Source: Photobacterium sp. JCM 19050
Lineage (GTDB): Bacteria; Pseudomonadota; Gammaproteobacteria; Enterobacterales; Vibrionaceae
Direction of reading: 5' to 3'
Length of the DNA stretch: 64,000 nucleotides
Assembly (NCBI GenBank): GCA_001310455.1
Contig: BAXG01000004.1
Location: 124,001-188,000 of the forward strand
Part shown: positions 10,232 through 20,184 of the stretch, piece after piece
Numbering within the stretch: the stretch's first letter is position 1
How the letters are laid out: each line of letters opens with the position of its first letter
Position numbers and translations under genes: made by a program
The notes under the pieces: generated by a model
Database searches by the model: none
What the model was told of the DNA's origin: nothing
What the model saw: the letters and a program-made list of their open reading frames with translations, nothing else

Positions 10232-11052
10232 GGCGAAGGTGTGAAGTGTGACTGGTAATATTTCGGTGTGACCGCCAATTTCTTTTTAAACTGCCGCTGA
10301 AAATGTGCCTGGTCGGAAAAACCGAGTTGCAAGGCGACATCTGATATTGCTTGCCCGGCTTTCAACATCCTTTTGGCCCGCTTGATTTTTTCATCCATAA
10401 GAAATGCGTATGGCGGCAAACCGTACTCGTTCTTAAATGCCCTCAACAGCTGGTAGCGACTCATTCCGGCTTCATTCGCGAGATCGTTTAACTGATGGGC
10501 ACCATCAATTTCATCCAAGATTTTTTCCCGAACGCGATTGATATCATGACAGGGGCTGACAGCAGTTTTACTTGCTAGCGGGATAATCCCCCAACATGAT
10601 GCCACAAAGTCGTAGAGGGCAGCATGACATGCCAACTGGGATGCATCATCCCGCAATGCATGGAAAAGCGATTGGAACTTTAGCGAAGTATCCGGGTTGT
10701 AAACCAGATCATGATCAAAAGGTACGTAGTCCCACCCCCACTGTTGCAAGACATCTTGCTGAACTTCGCCCATTTTCGCCGTGTCGACAAACAGCATGTT
10801 ATAAGACCATGTGCCTTTCTCCGGGTTGCATGAATGCACATCACCCGGGTTAATCGTAACCATATCTCCTCTGCCGATCCGGTGTATATTGCGTCTGTTT
10901 TGATAGTCCGATTGCCCCTGCTCAATCATCCCGAATGAGAACTCATCATGGGAGTGCGATTCATAACATGCCCGGCTTTGGTTGGCGACACGCAATTCTA
11001 TCCATGGAAGCACAGTGCTTTGTTTGAAGCTGGCACTTTGATCCTTCTTCAT
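10207..11052 (-). CDS. AraC-family regulator with N-terminal cupin domain
   Basis: A 281-residue regulator. Residues from about 15 to 150 form an AraC-type cupin sensor (SHDEFSFGMIEQGQSDYQNRR, MVTINPGDVHSCNPEKG). The C-terminal AraC DNA-binding domain includes LNDLANEAGMSRYQLLRAFK and VALQLGFSDQAHFQRQFKK. The ATG at 11052 has a strong AAGGAGG ribosome site. It lies 13 bases downstream of the LysE-type exporter gene on the same strand, so the two form an operon and the regulator probably senses the exporter's substrate, an amino acid or similar metabolite (inference from the LysE-AraC pairing). Confidence 0.9.
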   Translation of the reverse strand: MKKDQSASFKQSTVLPWIELRVANQSRACYESHSHDEFSFGMIEQGQSDYQNRRNIHRIGRGDMVTINPGDVHSCNPEKGTWSYNMLFVDTAKMGEVQQDVLQQWGWDYVPFDHDLVYNPDTSLKFQSLFHALRDDASQLACHAALYDFVASCWGIIPLASKTAVSPCHDINRVREKILDEIDGAHQLNDLANEAGMSRYQLLRAFKNEYGLPPYAFLMDEKIKRAKRMLKAGQAISDVALQLGFSDQAHFQRQFKKKLAVTPKYYQSHFTPSPQKNPIGK

Positions 11053-11065
11053 TTTGCCTCCTTGC

Positions 11066-11659
11066 TTAAACCCAAATCATCGCCACTGTACCAAACAGCA
11101 AAAACGCCATCCCTTTATTAAACTGACGTTGCCTGGCAGGATTTTCAAGGTGATTAACCAAAACCCGGCCAAGCAACGCCCAGACGCCGACACCCAGAAT
11201 GCAGACAATCAAAGAAACCGTTGTGAATACAGAAAGCGCAACACCCTCATTTTCATTGCCTATGACATAAATACTCACACCAGATGTGGCATACAACCAC
11301 GCCTTGGGGTTAAGAAGCTGGGACAGAGAGCCGGTGATTAACCCACTATTTAGTGCGTGTTCCCCGGAAACACTGCCTGGTGGGGCGTTATATATCTTAA
11401 AAGCCAGATACAGCAGAAACAGCGAGCCAGCAATCTGCATAAACAACTCCAGCTTGGGTAGCAAATCTAGCAGCGAATGCATCACACTGCCGCAAACAAA
11501 CACTACCAGTGCATATGCAAAAGATGCCCCCAACACATGCCAGGCTGCACGCTGAAAGCCAGAGTTCACCGCTGTGCTGGTTGCTAGAAGGTTAACCGGC
11601 CCGGGTGTCACAGCACCTACGAAGGCGAACACCGCCATCGCGGCAATCAAACTGTTCAT
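11066..11659 (-). CDS. LysE-family amino-acid exporter
   Basis: Inner-membrane exporter of the LysE/RhtB superfamily, 197 residues with about six hydrophobic segments. The family motif GAVTPGPVNLLATSTAVNSG is near residue 15, and NPKAWLYATSGVS is a second hallmark in the middle. I choose ATG 11659 (MNSLIAAMAVFAF) because GGGAGGAG lies just upstream. The longer open frame to 11827 adds 56 residues unlike any LysE protein. It is followed at 13 bases by an AraC regulator. Substrate not determinable from sequence. Confidence 0.9.
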   Translation of the reverse strand: MNSLIAAMAVFAFVGAVTPGPVNLLATSTAVNSGFQRAAWHVLGASFAYALVVFVCGSVMHSLLDLLPKLELFMQIAGSLFLLYLAFKIYNAPPGSVSGEHALNSGLITGSLSQLLNPKAWLYATSGVSIYVIGNENEGVALSVFTTVSLIVCILGVGVWALLGRVLVNHLENPARQRQFNKGMAFLLFGTVAMIWV

Positions 11660-11887
11660 CGACTTACTCCTCCCTATCTCAGGAACAATAAGCGAATCAA
11701 CGTGGGAGTTATTGAACGATATTGCAGAATCGTTAAGACAAATTAGATTAAACCATTGGTCAAAGATGACACAGGGGAAATCCTTAAGTTGAACATGTAC
11801 TACGGCGAGCAGCAGGGTAAAAACCACTAGGAGTAACGCAAAAATATAGTCTTCCAGCCAATCAGAAAATTAGTCTTATTGGACTTA

Positions 11888-12768
11888 TCACTGATTGCCG
11901 ACATTATCGAGATGTTTTGATTGACTGATAACTAAATAGATTCCCGCAAGAATAAACGGTGACCCGATCCCTTGTAACATCGACAGCCCTTTTCCGATGA
12001 ATAACCATGACAGCAATGCTGTAAATAGTGGAGTACTAAGCCGGATTATTGACGCTGTGACTGGCCCTGATAACTGACAGGCAAATTTGTAAATCATCCC
12101 GCACCAAGGGTTGATAACAGTGCCAGACCCATTAATAACAACACTTGCTCTACACTGGGCATGAACGGAACTGCAAGAGAGAATCCATGGCTTGCTGAAA
12201 ATAACAGCATCGATGCAAGCAATCCGATCAGAAAAGCCCACAAATTTACGGTTATTGCTGACGTACCCGCTGACGCACTTATCACCGAATAAAGTGTCAT
12301 TGACAGCGCAGCTCCGAACGCAAAAAGCAGCCCGGGAGTTGAATTTGAAACGCCTGTCATCACCGCAGGCTCAGCGCCAGCAATAACCAGCAGGGTTCCG
12401 ATAGTTGCCAGCATCGCCCCCGCCAACTGAAGGCCGTTCGGAGGTCGACCTTTCAACCACCACCACAACATGACAAAAAACGGAGTTGTACTGATGATGA
12501 AACCAACATCAATCATGTTTGCAGAAACAAATGCGGTGGTCGCAAAACAGTAATAACTGCAAAGCGCTATACCACCCAGAAAATCGGCGTTTCTTCCTAC
12601 AATGTGGGATTTCAGGAAAACAGCAATCAACGCAATAAAAAGAAGGGAAACCAAAAAGCGAAAAAAGAGCACCGATTCAAGGGATAACTCCCGAAGATAA
12701 TACATCCAGAGCCCAGTCGCTCCCCAGAGAAGGCTCGCAAGCAGCGAATATAAATTACCCCGAGCCAT
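11888..12768 (-). CDS. EamA/DMT-family transporter (one-base shift)
   Basis: Drug/metabolite transporter of the EamA type with two repeats of about five helices. The N-terminal repeat (MARGNLYSLLASLLWGATGLWMYY) and most of the second are in one frame, which stops near 12096 at LSTLGAG. Restoring one G in GGG gives GAGMIYKFACQLSGPVTASIIRLSTPLFTALLSWLFIGKGLS and the end at 11888. The repaired protein has 293 residues, normal for the family. Metabolite exporters of this kind are common beside AraC/LysE genes. Substrate unknown. Confidence 0.88.
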
Positions 12769-12932
12769 CAGGTTTTGCCGGAAAGCCGGTGGCTGAAATC
12801 AGACTTTACCGTAATCCATACATCGTTCATCTTTTCTCCCGAAATATGGCACCAGGAAAGATAGCCTAATTCTGCCAAATGTCATTAGGTGCTTCATTGT
12901 CGGGAGAACTGACAAAATATGCCCTTTCATCA

Positions 12933-14162
12933 TCACGCTGATGTGTGACCTAGGCCATCATCCCGGCTCGTTACAGCTATCCGGCGGTTCAACACACTCA
13001 GCGCGGCCATCGTGAGCAGTGACAAGACAGCCATTATGAAACTGACAACAAAAGCCGAATGATAACTGAAATATTCGCCCATGATGCCGATTGTCATACT
13101 TGAAAGCAGCATACTGGTCTGCATGCCGTTACTAAACAACGTCGTAGCGACGCCCATCTGGTCTTTCATGAGATCTTGCATCACCACCATGCCCATGGTG
13201 GCTGTCGCACCGATAAACAGGCCATTAAAAACCTGCAGCGACATCATCTGCCAGGCAGAGAGAAATTGAGCATGCCTGTATAAAACACTGCTCCAAATAT
13301 TACTCCTGCCATCAGAATGCGCAGGGCACCAAACCGAGCTGCAACAACACCGATACCCAACATGATTGGGATTTCGCTTAACGCCGCCAACCCCATCATT
13401 TTACCGGCAATACCGCTGTGAAGTGCCAATTCCTGCGTGATGTAAAGCGGCATTGAGATGATATACAGGTTATTCGCGTAGAACATAAAAACGACAGAAA
13501 AGAAAAACAATACGACCGGCGCTTGACGATACCAAGGCACCTGTTTGCCCCTGCCTTTATCAGTATTGGGTTCTTCGGCATCTGAAGCCAGCGGGTCACG
13601 CGCAATTACCGGCAAGTTCAGCGCCACAATCAAGGAAACGCAACTGCATGCTGCGGTAACAAGGAATGCGTAAGTAAAACCGTATTCTGCCTGAGTCATA
13701 AACGCCAACGGTGGGCCACATACCCACGCAATTGCAATACCTGCCCGCATGGTATTGAGGAACAAAGTGCCTTTGTCTTCAAGATACCTGTCTGCATACT
13801 CGCGCCCCAGTGCAAAAACCTGAGGGAAGGCCACCGATGAAATACTGGTGACAAAGATGACAGTGGCCATAGCAACCCAGTAGTTGCGGTTGAAAGCAAA
13901 AATCACGGCTGTTAAAAAATAACAAACCATCGCCAACGCAATCAGGTTTTCCGGCGGATACCGCGGTCTGAGACCTTCGCAAATTGGATGAAACCACAAT
14001 ACCGGCAATGACGCTTGTCATCATATATGCACTGAGCATTTTGGGAGAAGCACCCAAGGCTTCAACCAGATAAAGAGAGCTAATCGGGAAGAGGAATGCC
14101 CCTCCCAGACCGGAAACAAACGTCGAAAAGACAAAAAGTAACAGTGTTCTTTTTCTTGCCAT
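12933..14162 (-). CDS. MFS sugar-efflux-type transporter (three one-base shifts)
   Basis: Major facilitator of the SetA-like sugar efflux type, about 410 residues after repair, twelve helices expected. The N-terminus is MARKRTLLLFVFSTFVSGLGGAFLFP. Breaks occur near 13990 (TTT to TTTT gives VVFIQFAKVSDRGIRRK), near 13945 (AAAA to AAAAA gives RKNLIALAMVCYF) and near 13270 (TTT to TTTT gives NFLSAWQMMSLQVFNGLFIGATATMG). The segment KVSDRGIRRK is the cytoplasmic loop motif typical of SetA relatives. An AraC regulator lies divergent at 14303. Three breaks could also mean a decaying gene, but all are homopolymer indels. Confidence 0.87.
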
Positions 14163-14302
14163 CTATCTAACCAATTCGCTAAATGTGACCGGATTCACCG
14201 ATAGTTTACGAAAGCAGAAAAAGTGATGTTGTACGCCTCACGCAGTGATCAATACTATTCATTCAATTTTTATGGCATTCACTGAAGGAATGGTAAAAGT
14301 CT

Positions 14303-15193
14303 TTGCGACCCTACATTGAGAAAATCAGCCATCGCTGGCTGACTAAACATTTCATAAATATTGGAAAAAGCTACGACGTTTTTGCTGGCTGGCATTATCA
14401 CAGTGAGTTTGAGTTAGTCGTCTGCTATGACCCGCATGGTGTATTGAACAGCACGGCCATGGTCGGTGACCGGTGTTATAACCAGTGCCACAACTCACTG
14501 GTGCTTTACGGTCCCGGCGTCCCGCATATGGTGACGTCAAGCGCAGTTTGTGAACCGCATATGGAAGTAAGCAGTCACATCTTCTGGTTTGCACCGGAAT
14601 GGATTGAGCAGCTTCTAGATCTTGAACCGTCACTTTCACCTGTCAGACAAGTTCTCAGTGAGGCCAGCCGAGGCATACAATTCAGCAAACAATGTGCAGA
14701 ACGTGTCTCCTCCCTGATGAGAAACACCATCAACCTGTCCACCGCCAAACAGTTTTCAGTCATTGTCGAAATATTGATGACATTAGCCGAAGACAACTAC
14801 AGAAAGCCTCTCACCTCCAGTTCTTATTCCTATTGCCTGCAAGAAGCGAGCAGCCAGCAACAGGACAAAGTCAAAAGGGTTCTTCGCTATATTGAAAAGC
14901 ATTATGCAGAACCCATTCGGGTAGCCGATTTGTGTAAAGAACTGCACATGAGTGAAAGCAGTGTTTATCGGTTATTTGAACGACATTTACTGGAAAGCTT
15001 TGCTGACCATTTAAAGCACTACAGAATTGGTAAAGCATGTGAACGACTTATTAATACCAACCAGCCAATTTCCTATATTGCTGAAAATACAGGGTTTAAT
15101 AACCAATCCAACTTCAACCGGCAATTTAAGCAAAATAAAAAAATGACACCAAGTGCATTCAGAAATCTGTACAGACATCAGTTATCCAAATAA
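14303..15193 (+). CDS. AraC-family regulator divergent from MFS exporter
   Basis: Regulator of about 296 residues with an N-terminal cupin-like sensor (AGWHYHSEFELVVCY, LVLYGPGVPHMVTSS) and a C-terminal AraC domain (IRVADLCKELHMSESSVYRLFE, ISYIAENTGFNNQSNFNRQFKQNKK). The start is uncertain. The open frame begins at TTG 14303 with AAGGA 13 bases upstream. An ATG at 14290 lies in a different frame and would join if one T were removed from the TTT at 14302-14304. The MFS gene starts 140 bases away on the other strand, so regulation of that exporter is likely. Confidence 0.88.
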   Translation: MRPYIEKISHRWLTKHFINIGKSYDVFAGWHYHSEFELVVCYDPHGVLNSTAMVGDRCYNQCHNSLVLYGPGVPHMVTSSAVCEPHMEVSSHIFWFAPEWIEQLLDLEPSLSPVRQVLSEASRGIQFSKQCAERVSSLMRNTINLSTAKQFSVIVEILMTLAEDNYRKPLTSSSYSYCLQEASSQQQDKVKRVLRYIEKHYAEPIRVADLCKELHMSESSVYRLFERHLLESFADHLKHYRIGKACERLINTNQPISYIAENTGFNNQSNFNRQFKQNKKMTPSAFRNLYRHQLSK

Positions 15194-15392
15194 ATATTCT
15201 GCACTTTGAAAAATAGCCAAAAAATTTAACACCTCTTATTTACCCATAGTGATTTAAAGGGATTTAAATAAAAATGAAATAATATCCCAATAAATCCTAA
15301 AGTTATCCCTTCATTTTGAATTTGCCCTCTTTCACTGCCCAAACAGTGCCTATACTTGATAGGTCTATCAGTAAATACCTTTTACCTATGAC

Positions 15393-17234
15393 ATGGATGT
15401 AGTTGTCATGAAATTTCAGCTCTGTCAGGAACCGAATAGTGCAAACTTGCACATAAAAAGAAAAGAACTGGAACGATATGGTGCGGTCATTGATGATAAT
15501 GATGCCTCTTTTGAAGCTCTCGCTGCCCTCACGGCGTCTCTGTGTAATGTGCCGATTGCCGGGATCAGCGTTGTTGACGACGAAAAGGTCTGGGTTAAAG
15601 CGCATTACGGTATCGAGGCATACTGTCTCCCGCGTGAAGGTGCCTTTTGTTCTGCCGCTGTTGATGGAGATGATGATCTGTTCGTCGTCGAAGACGCGAC
15701 AATAGACATACGTTTTTTCAACAACCCTCTTGTCACCGATGAACCGAACATCAGGTACTATGCGGCAAGCCCTTTCAAAGGAAAAAGCGGCCTTACGGTG
15801 GGCACAGTGTGGGTCATGGATCAGAAACCCACATCCATCACACCGGAAACTGCGCAAGTTCTGCACAGTCTTGCCAACTACGTCGTTCAATCCGTCGACA
15901 ATCAGTTTTATTGTGAAATTACAAAGCTGCCCAACCGGGAAGGTTTCACCCGCCGATTGAAAAATCGCCTCCAAAGCAGCCACAGCGACGTTTCAGTCCG
16001 CAATCTGAAAATACAACAGTTACACAATGTCTGCTCGCTGTACGGTAACGAAATGTGCAACCTTCTTATTCAGTCAATTTCTCACCGCATCAAAGAATGG
16101 CTGCCTGACAACCATCCTGTCGGGCATTTCGGGTTGGGTAATTTCTGCTTTTGGCAAACCGACAATCAAATCACTGACGATTTGAATGCGCTTTTAACGT
16201 ACATTTCCAGGCCGGTTTTTATAGACGGTCAGGCTTTTTCGGTCACAACCAATATTGGCGTCGCCAGTTCAACAGAAAAATCTGTCACTGCCCCTGCACT
16301 GATAAACATGGCAGAGCAGGCAAACCAGGATAATTACCGGTGTGGACTTTCCAGCGTCAGCTACCAAAATGGCAATACATTTAAAAACCAGCTGACCAAA
16401 GACCTGCGGCATGCTATTTACCATGAGGTCATTGAGAACACTATTGAGCCTCATTACCAGCCGCAGATTAATATCGAAACCGGTGAGCTTTTTGGTTTTG
16501 AATCCTTGCTTCGATGGGAAAACCCGGACTACGCAAAAATTAACACCGGACAGATTTTTAAAGCGATTGAATCCCTCGGAATGATTCCGTCCGTCGACTA
16601 CCTGATGTTCAAAAAAGTGTGTGGACACATTCGAACCTGGCATGACGCCGGGTTGATTGCCCCCAAAATATCAGTAAATCTCTCAAGGGTTACCTTGCAA
16701 GATGCGAGAATTGTCAGTGAACTTACAGGTATCCTCTATGCCAATGGTCTATCCACCGACGTTCTGATACTGGAAATTACAGAATCCGGATTCCAGGTGA
16801 ATGAAAAAGGAACATCTGCACAGCTTAATGAACTTCGCCAAGCGGGATTTCACCTTGCCATTGATGATTTTGGCAAAGGAAATTCCAACATTGATTCTTT
16901 GAAAAAGACGTCATGCGAGCTGCTGAAAGTAGACAGACAATTTGTTCATGGTGTCTCTGCCAATCCCACCACAGAAGCACTTCTACGACTGATTAAAGGC
17001 ACTGCGGATGCCCACAATATGCAGCTTCTTTGCGAGGGAGTAGAAACGCAGCGAGATTTGGAATGGCTGCACAGCGCTGGAATAAATCTGGTTCAAGGTT
17101 GGTATTTCAGTAAAGCTCTTCCCTTTAGTGACATCACATTTCTACTCAGAGCAATAAAGGATTTACCCCCAAATAATACCGATGAAATGAGGCGTCTTCT
17201 GGCCGGTCGGAAAAACGGGAAATTTATCAAATGA
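15393..17234 (+). CDS. GAF / degenerate GGDEF / EAL cyclic-di-GMP phosphodiesterase
   Basis: Intact 613-residue signalling protein. Residues about 30-175 form a GAF domain (ERYGAVIDDNDASFEALAAL, ISVVDDEKVWVKAHYG). Residues about 185-345 are a GGDEF-like domain whose signature site reads GLGNF, so cyclase activity is unlikely. Residues about 365-600 are an EAL domain that reads ESLLRW. It keeps the metal and catalytic residues: N in SVNLSR, E in LEITES, DD in AIDDFGKGNSN, K in LLKVDRQFV, E in LCEGVET and Q in VQGWYFSKALP. It should therefore hydrolyse c-di-GMP. No membrane segment. ATG 15408 is a possible alternative start. No close operon partner. Confidence 0.92.
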   Translation: MDVVVMKFQLCQEPNSANLHIKRKELERYGAVIDDNDASFEALAALTASLCNVPIAGISVVDDEKVWVKAHYGIEAYCLPREGAFCSAAVDGDDDLFVVEDATIDIRFFNNPLVTDEPNIRYYAASPFKGKSGLTVGTVWVMDQKPTSITPETAQVLHSLANYVVQSVDNQFYCEITKLPNREGFTRRLKNRLQSSHSDVSVRNLKIQQLHNVCSLYGNEMCNLLIQSISHRIKEWLPDNHPVGHFGLGNFCFWQTDNQITDDLNALLTYISRPVFIDGQAFSVTTNIGVASSTEKSVTAPALINMAEQANQDNYRCGLSSVSYQNGNTFKNQLTKDLRHAIYHEVIENTIEPHYQPQINIETGELFGFESLLRWENPDYAKINTGQIFKAIESLGMIPSVDYLMFKKVCGHIRTWHDAGLIAPKISVNLSRVTLQDARIVSELTGILYANGLSTDVLILEITESGFQVNEKGTSAQLNELRQAGFHLAIDDFGKGNSNIDSLKKTSCELLKVDRQFVHGVSANPTTEALLRLIKGTADAHNMQLLCEGVETQRDLEWLHSAGINLVQGWYFSKALPFSDITFLLRAIKDLPPNNTDEMRRLLAGRKNGKFIK

Positions 17235-17316
17235 ACCAGGTCTGTTTCACTTAACCGACAAAAAAACACCCCGCAACTGCGAGGCATTTAGAGACCGGTG
17301 TTCATTTGTAGTTGCC

Positions 17317-18158
17317 CTACTCCCCCCGCTCCCGGCACATATAGCTGACGGCGAGTGTCTGGGCGAGGTAGATTGAAGAGCTCAGTGAACGGAAGCCCAT
17401 GATTTCGCCCTCCTGAACCTCAAAGCACACTTCCATTTTGCTGCCCTGGGATTCTTTCTGGTTATCGGTAATACCGATTATCCGGGTTCCCTTGTCATAG
17501 GATTGGCGGATCAGCTCACTGGTTTCCGGTGCGTAAGGGCTGAAGGTGACAGCCACCAGCACGTCTTTGTCGGTCAGGCGGCGGGTTAATGGCCCCAGCA
17601 TTCCCCCCATGTCGTCCAGCAACACCACGTTGGCGTCTGATTTCATCAGCGCATACCAAAAGTAAAAGGCAACCGGTACGCGCGGCGAATACCCTGAACA
17701 TAGATGGTATCTGCCTGCGTCAACAACTCGACTGCGCGCTCCAGTTTATCCGGCGAAACGGATATCTGGAGCTGTTCCAGCGCTTCGATATTCGCCTGGC
17801 CGAAATCATGAAACAGCGCCTGAGGTGACGTCGGGTTTTTCTCTTTTTCCTTGGCTTGCTTAACACGCTCTTTGTAGTCACGCGGGCGGTTAAGGTACTG
17901 GTCTCGGAATAGCCCCTGCATCTGGCTGAAACCGGAAAATCCCATAGTGTTTGAAAAGCGGCTTAAAGTGGAGAGCGGGACATCGGCGTTTTCAGCGATG
18001 GTCGACATGGTTTCCATGGCCACTGTCATTGGCTGTGAAAGTACATAGTCGGCCGTTTGTTGCAGGCGTTGGCTAAGGGTGTCGTAGCGTTTGACGATAA
18101 GATCGCGCAGCGAATCCAAATCTTTGGGCTTGGTTAGGGTTGATTCGTCTGTCTGCAT
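17317..18158 (-). CDS. RpiR-family (HTH-SIS) regulator, probable iol regulator (one-base shift)
   Basis: RpiR-type regulator: N-terminal HTH (YDTLSQRLQQTADYVLSQ, IAENADVPLSTLSRFSNTMGFSGFSQ) and C-terminal SIS sugar-phosphate binding domain. The frame breaks near 17672. Adding one C in the CC run gives RRAYPVAFYFWYALMKSDANVVLLDD, the SIS core, and continues through VTFSPYAPETSELIRQ to the stop at 17317. Repaired length is 280 residues from ATG 18158 (MQTDESTLTK); ATG codons at 18179/18182 are alternatives. It lies just downstream of the iolJ terminator. By position it is the best candidate to bind the TGAAAAATATTTTTCA palindromes. That link is inference. Confidence 0.88.
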
Positions 18159-18189
18159 TCGAGGGTGTCTCCCAGCCATCATGCGGCAA

Positions 18190-18220
18190 TAAAAAACTCC
18201 GGCTTTACGCCGGAGTTTCA
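18190..18220 (-). terminator. Terminator after iolJ
   Basis: On the minus strand AAACTCCGGC pairs with GCCGGAGTTT around a short loop, followed by a run of T. It starts a few bases after the iolJ stop and should end the iol transcript before the RpiR gene. Confidence 0.85.
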
Positions 18221-18222
18221 TT

Positions 18223-19049
18223 CTACGATAACAAATTGATATTGCGAATCGCTTCTTCTTTCACAAACGGCATCGCCTTTTGCATAAAGTAGATTCGGTC
18301 GAACTTGTTTGGTTCCTCATTCATCAATTCACGCAGATTATGACCAAGCGCCTGGCGCAGACAGGTTCCGATGTTAAATTTCGAGACCCGGGTACGCTTG
18401 AGCATCTGCATATCATCATCTTTAATACCGCTGGTACCGTGGATGACCAGTGGCTTGGAAACCACGGACTCAATCTTGTCCAGCAGGCCAAAATCGATGG
18501 TACTGGTTGGCTCAGTCAGGCGGTGTACATTACCAACAGAAATCGCTACACAGTCTGCACCGCTCTCTTCGGCGTATCTCGCCGCATCTTCAGGCAGGGT
18601 AAAGATAGACTTGATATGGTCGCGGCCTTCTTCATATGGCACGGAGCCGATCTCGCCCTCAACTGAAGCTCCTACCGCGTGCGCAACTGCTGCTACGGCG
18701 GCTGTACGGCGGATGTTCTCTTCCAGTGGTAACTGAGAGCCGTCATACATTACAGAGCTGAAACCTGCTTTCAGGGCGCGGAAGATAATGTCTTCATCGT
18801 AAGTGTGGTCAAGGTGCAAACACACAGGACGGTGGCTTTTTGGGCCAAGCCGAGGAACATTGCTGCTGCCGTTTCTACGCCATAAAAATCAGCAACATCC
18901 TTGTTGCAAGCTAAGATAACCGGTTTGCCTGTCGCTTCTGCAGCTTCCACCACTGCGCGGGCATCTTCGTACCCAAACACATTGAAGCAAGGCACGGCAT
19001 AGTCAGATGCCGCAGCATCCGGTAGCAAATCGTTCAGATTAACCAACAT
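18223..19049 (-). CDS. iolJ: Class II aldolase, probable 6-phospho-5-dehydro-2-deoxygluconate aldolase (one-base shift)
   Basis: Zinc-dependent class II fructose-bisphosphate-aldolase family. In an iol cluster this enzyme splits 6-phospho-5-dehydro-2-deoxygluconate into dihydroxyacetone phosphate and malonic semialdehyde. It starts at ATG 19049 (MLVNLNDLLPDAAASDYAVPCFNVFG) with GGGAGAG upstream. The shift near 18828 is repaired by one C (GTCCTG to GTCCCTG), giving ATVPVCLHLDHTYDED with the zinc ligands H-x-D-H. Further sites are EGEIGSVPYEEG, SVGNVH and VIHGTSGIKDDDM. Length is 275 residues after repair. In the raw sequence its N-terminal third is fused in frame to iolB through a separate indel. 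Confidence 0.9.
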
Positions 19050-19063
19050 GACTTCTCTCCCTG

Positions 19064-19934
19064 TTATTTGAATTTGGCAATCATGTCTTGATGCAGGAAT
19101 GGTGTGCACCTGATACTCATGGTGGGGGTCAAAATGCTGGACCAGTGATTTGTCGGTCTTGCCCACAATGATGGTGAAGTAGTACATCTCGTAACCCGGC
19201 GCGGCGACACTCGGGTGATAGCCTTTGTCGATGGCAATCACAGAGCCGGTGCGAACGTGGTAAACCGGGCCAAAGTCATCTTCGTGTTCATACAGGAACT
19301 GAGCACCGAAGCCGAAGTCCGGGTTAAAGCGGAACTGGTACACTTCCTGGTATAAGGTTTCGCGGCTGCCGTCTTCCTTCACACGGTCTTCATCATGCTT
19401 GTGCGGTGGGAAACCGGACCAGCCACCCGCACCCACGGTAAAGAGCTCACTCACCAGCAGGCGGCCACGCTGTTCCGCATTACTCTGGCCAAGAACGTGT
19501 TTGATTTTGCGGTGGGTTTTGGTGTCATCGGAGCCGTACTGGACGATATCCACCTCTTCCTGGCGCACTGCAAACGGCTCCAGAGCTGCTTCGAATTTAC
19601 CACCGGCAATCATGACATCAGCCTTGTCGCTGACGCATTCAACCTGCGCGGTGTAGCCAACCGGTACGTAAACTGCTTCCGGGTTTCCTTCCCAGACCGA
19701 AGCACGTTTACCGATGTTGTCGAAGGTTTCGGACTTACCGGTTTCATCAGTCACGGTGATACAGCAGGTACCGCCGGCCAGCACGATGACGGACTCATAC
19801 TCTTCCAGGGTGTAAGTATGAATCTGGCCTTTTTCCAGAATAACCTGGTTGAAATAACACAGCGGGGTCACCTCATCGTTGATGTCGATGATGGCTTTGT
19901 TTTTATTATCAAATGGTGGGATATGCTTACCCAT
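19064..19934 (-). CDS. iolB: 5-deoxy-glucuronate isomerase IolB (shift at C-terminus)
   Basis: IolB is a bicupin isomerase converting 5-deoxy-D-glucuronate to 2-deoxy-5-keto-D-gluconate in inositol breakdown. The gene starts at ATG 19934 behind GGAGGAAAG (MGKHIPPFDNKNKAI). Cupin metal-site residues are seen in GFPPHKHDEDRVKEDGSRETLYQEVYQFRF, and the second cupin includes PGYEMYYFTIIVG. The frame shifts near 19085 at ASRHD. A shift of one base there gives DMIAKFK and a stop at 19064, 15 bases before the iolJ start. Without this repair the frame runs on into iolJ and looks like a 404-residue fusion. Repaired length is about 289-290 residues. Confidence 0.9.
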
Positions 19935-19949
19935 GCTTTCCTCCTCACT

Positions 19950-19972
19950 CCCCAGCAAACTGCCTGCTGGGG
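19950..19972 (-). other. Stem-loop just upstream of iolB ribosome site
   Basis: CCCCAGCA and TGCTGGGG form a perfect 8-bp stem with a 7-base loop. It ends about 15 bases before the iolB start codon, next to the GGAGG. It could affect iolB translation or be a processing site; no T run follows. Confidence 0.5.
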
Positions 19973-20067
19973 GTGCCTGTTTCACGTATTGGATTAGTAG
20001 TGTTTTAACTTTGCTCAGGAAAGTGTCCTTTTCTCGGTGTTTCGAAGGCTACTTTGCTGGGAAAAGT

Positions 20068-20108
20068 GCCGGGCCACGATGGTTGCACATTGTTTTTGCT
20101 GGCCCGGC
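20068..20108 (-). other. Inverted repeat after iolC
   Basis: GCCGGGCCA and TGGCCCGGC are perfect 9-bp arms 23 bases apart in the 250-base gap between iolC and iolB. On the minus strand the second arm is followed by ACTTTT. It may be a weak terminator or an RNA-stabilising hairpin that separates iolC from iolB expression. Confidence 0.5.
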
Positions 20109-20184
20109 TGACCTAATTTATGGGTCTTTAATCCGAAGAACGTAACTCGATTTACAGTGCTGGTTACTCAACCATTAAGGTGGA

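Noticed and set aside
17241-17310. Terminator between the EAL gene and the RpiR gene
   Set aside because: AACACC and GGTGTT are far apart with a long loop and no T run, so too weak to call.
18771-19985. A 404-residue fused IolB-aldolase protein
   Set aside because: Produced by an indel at the iolB end. Both genes have their own start and stop once repaired.
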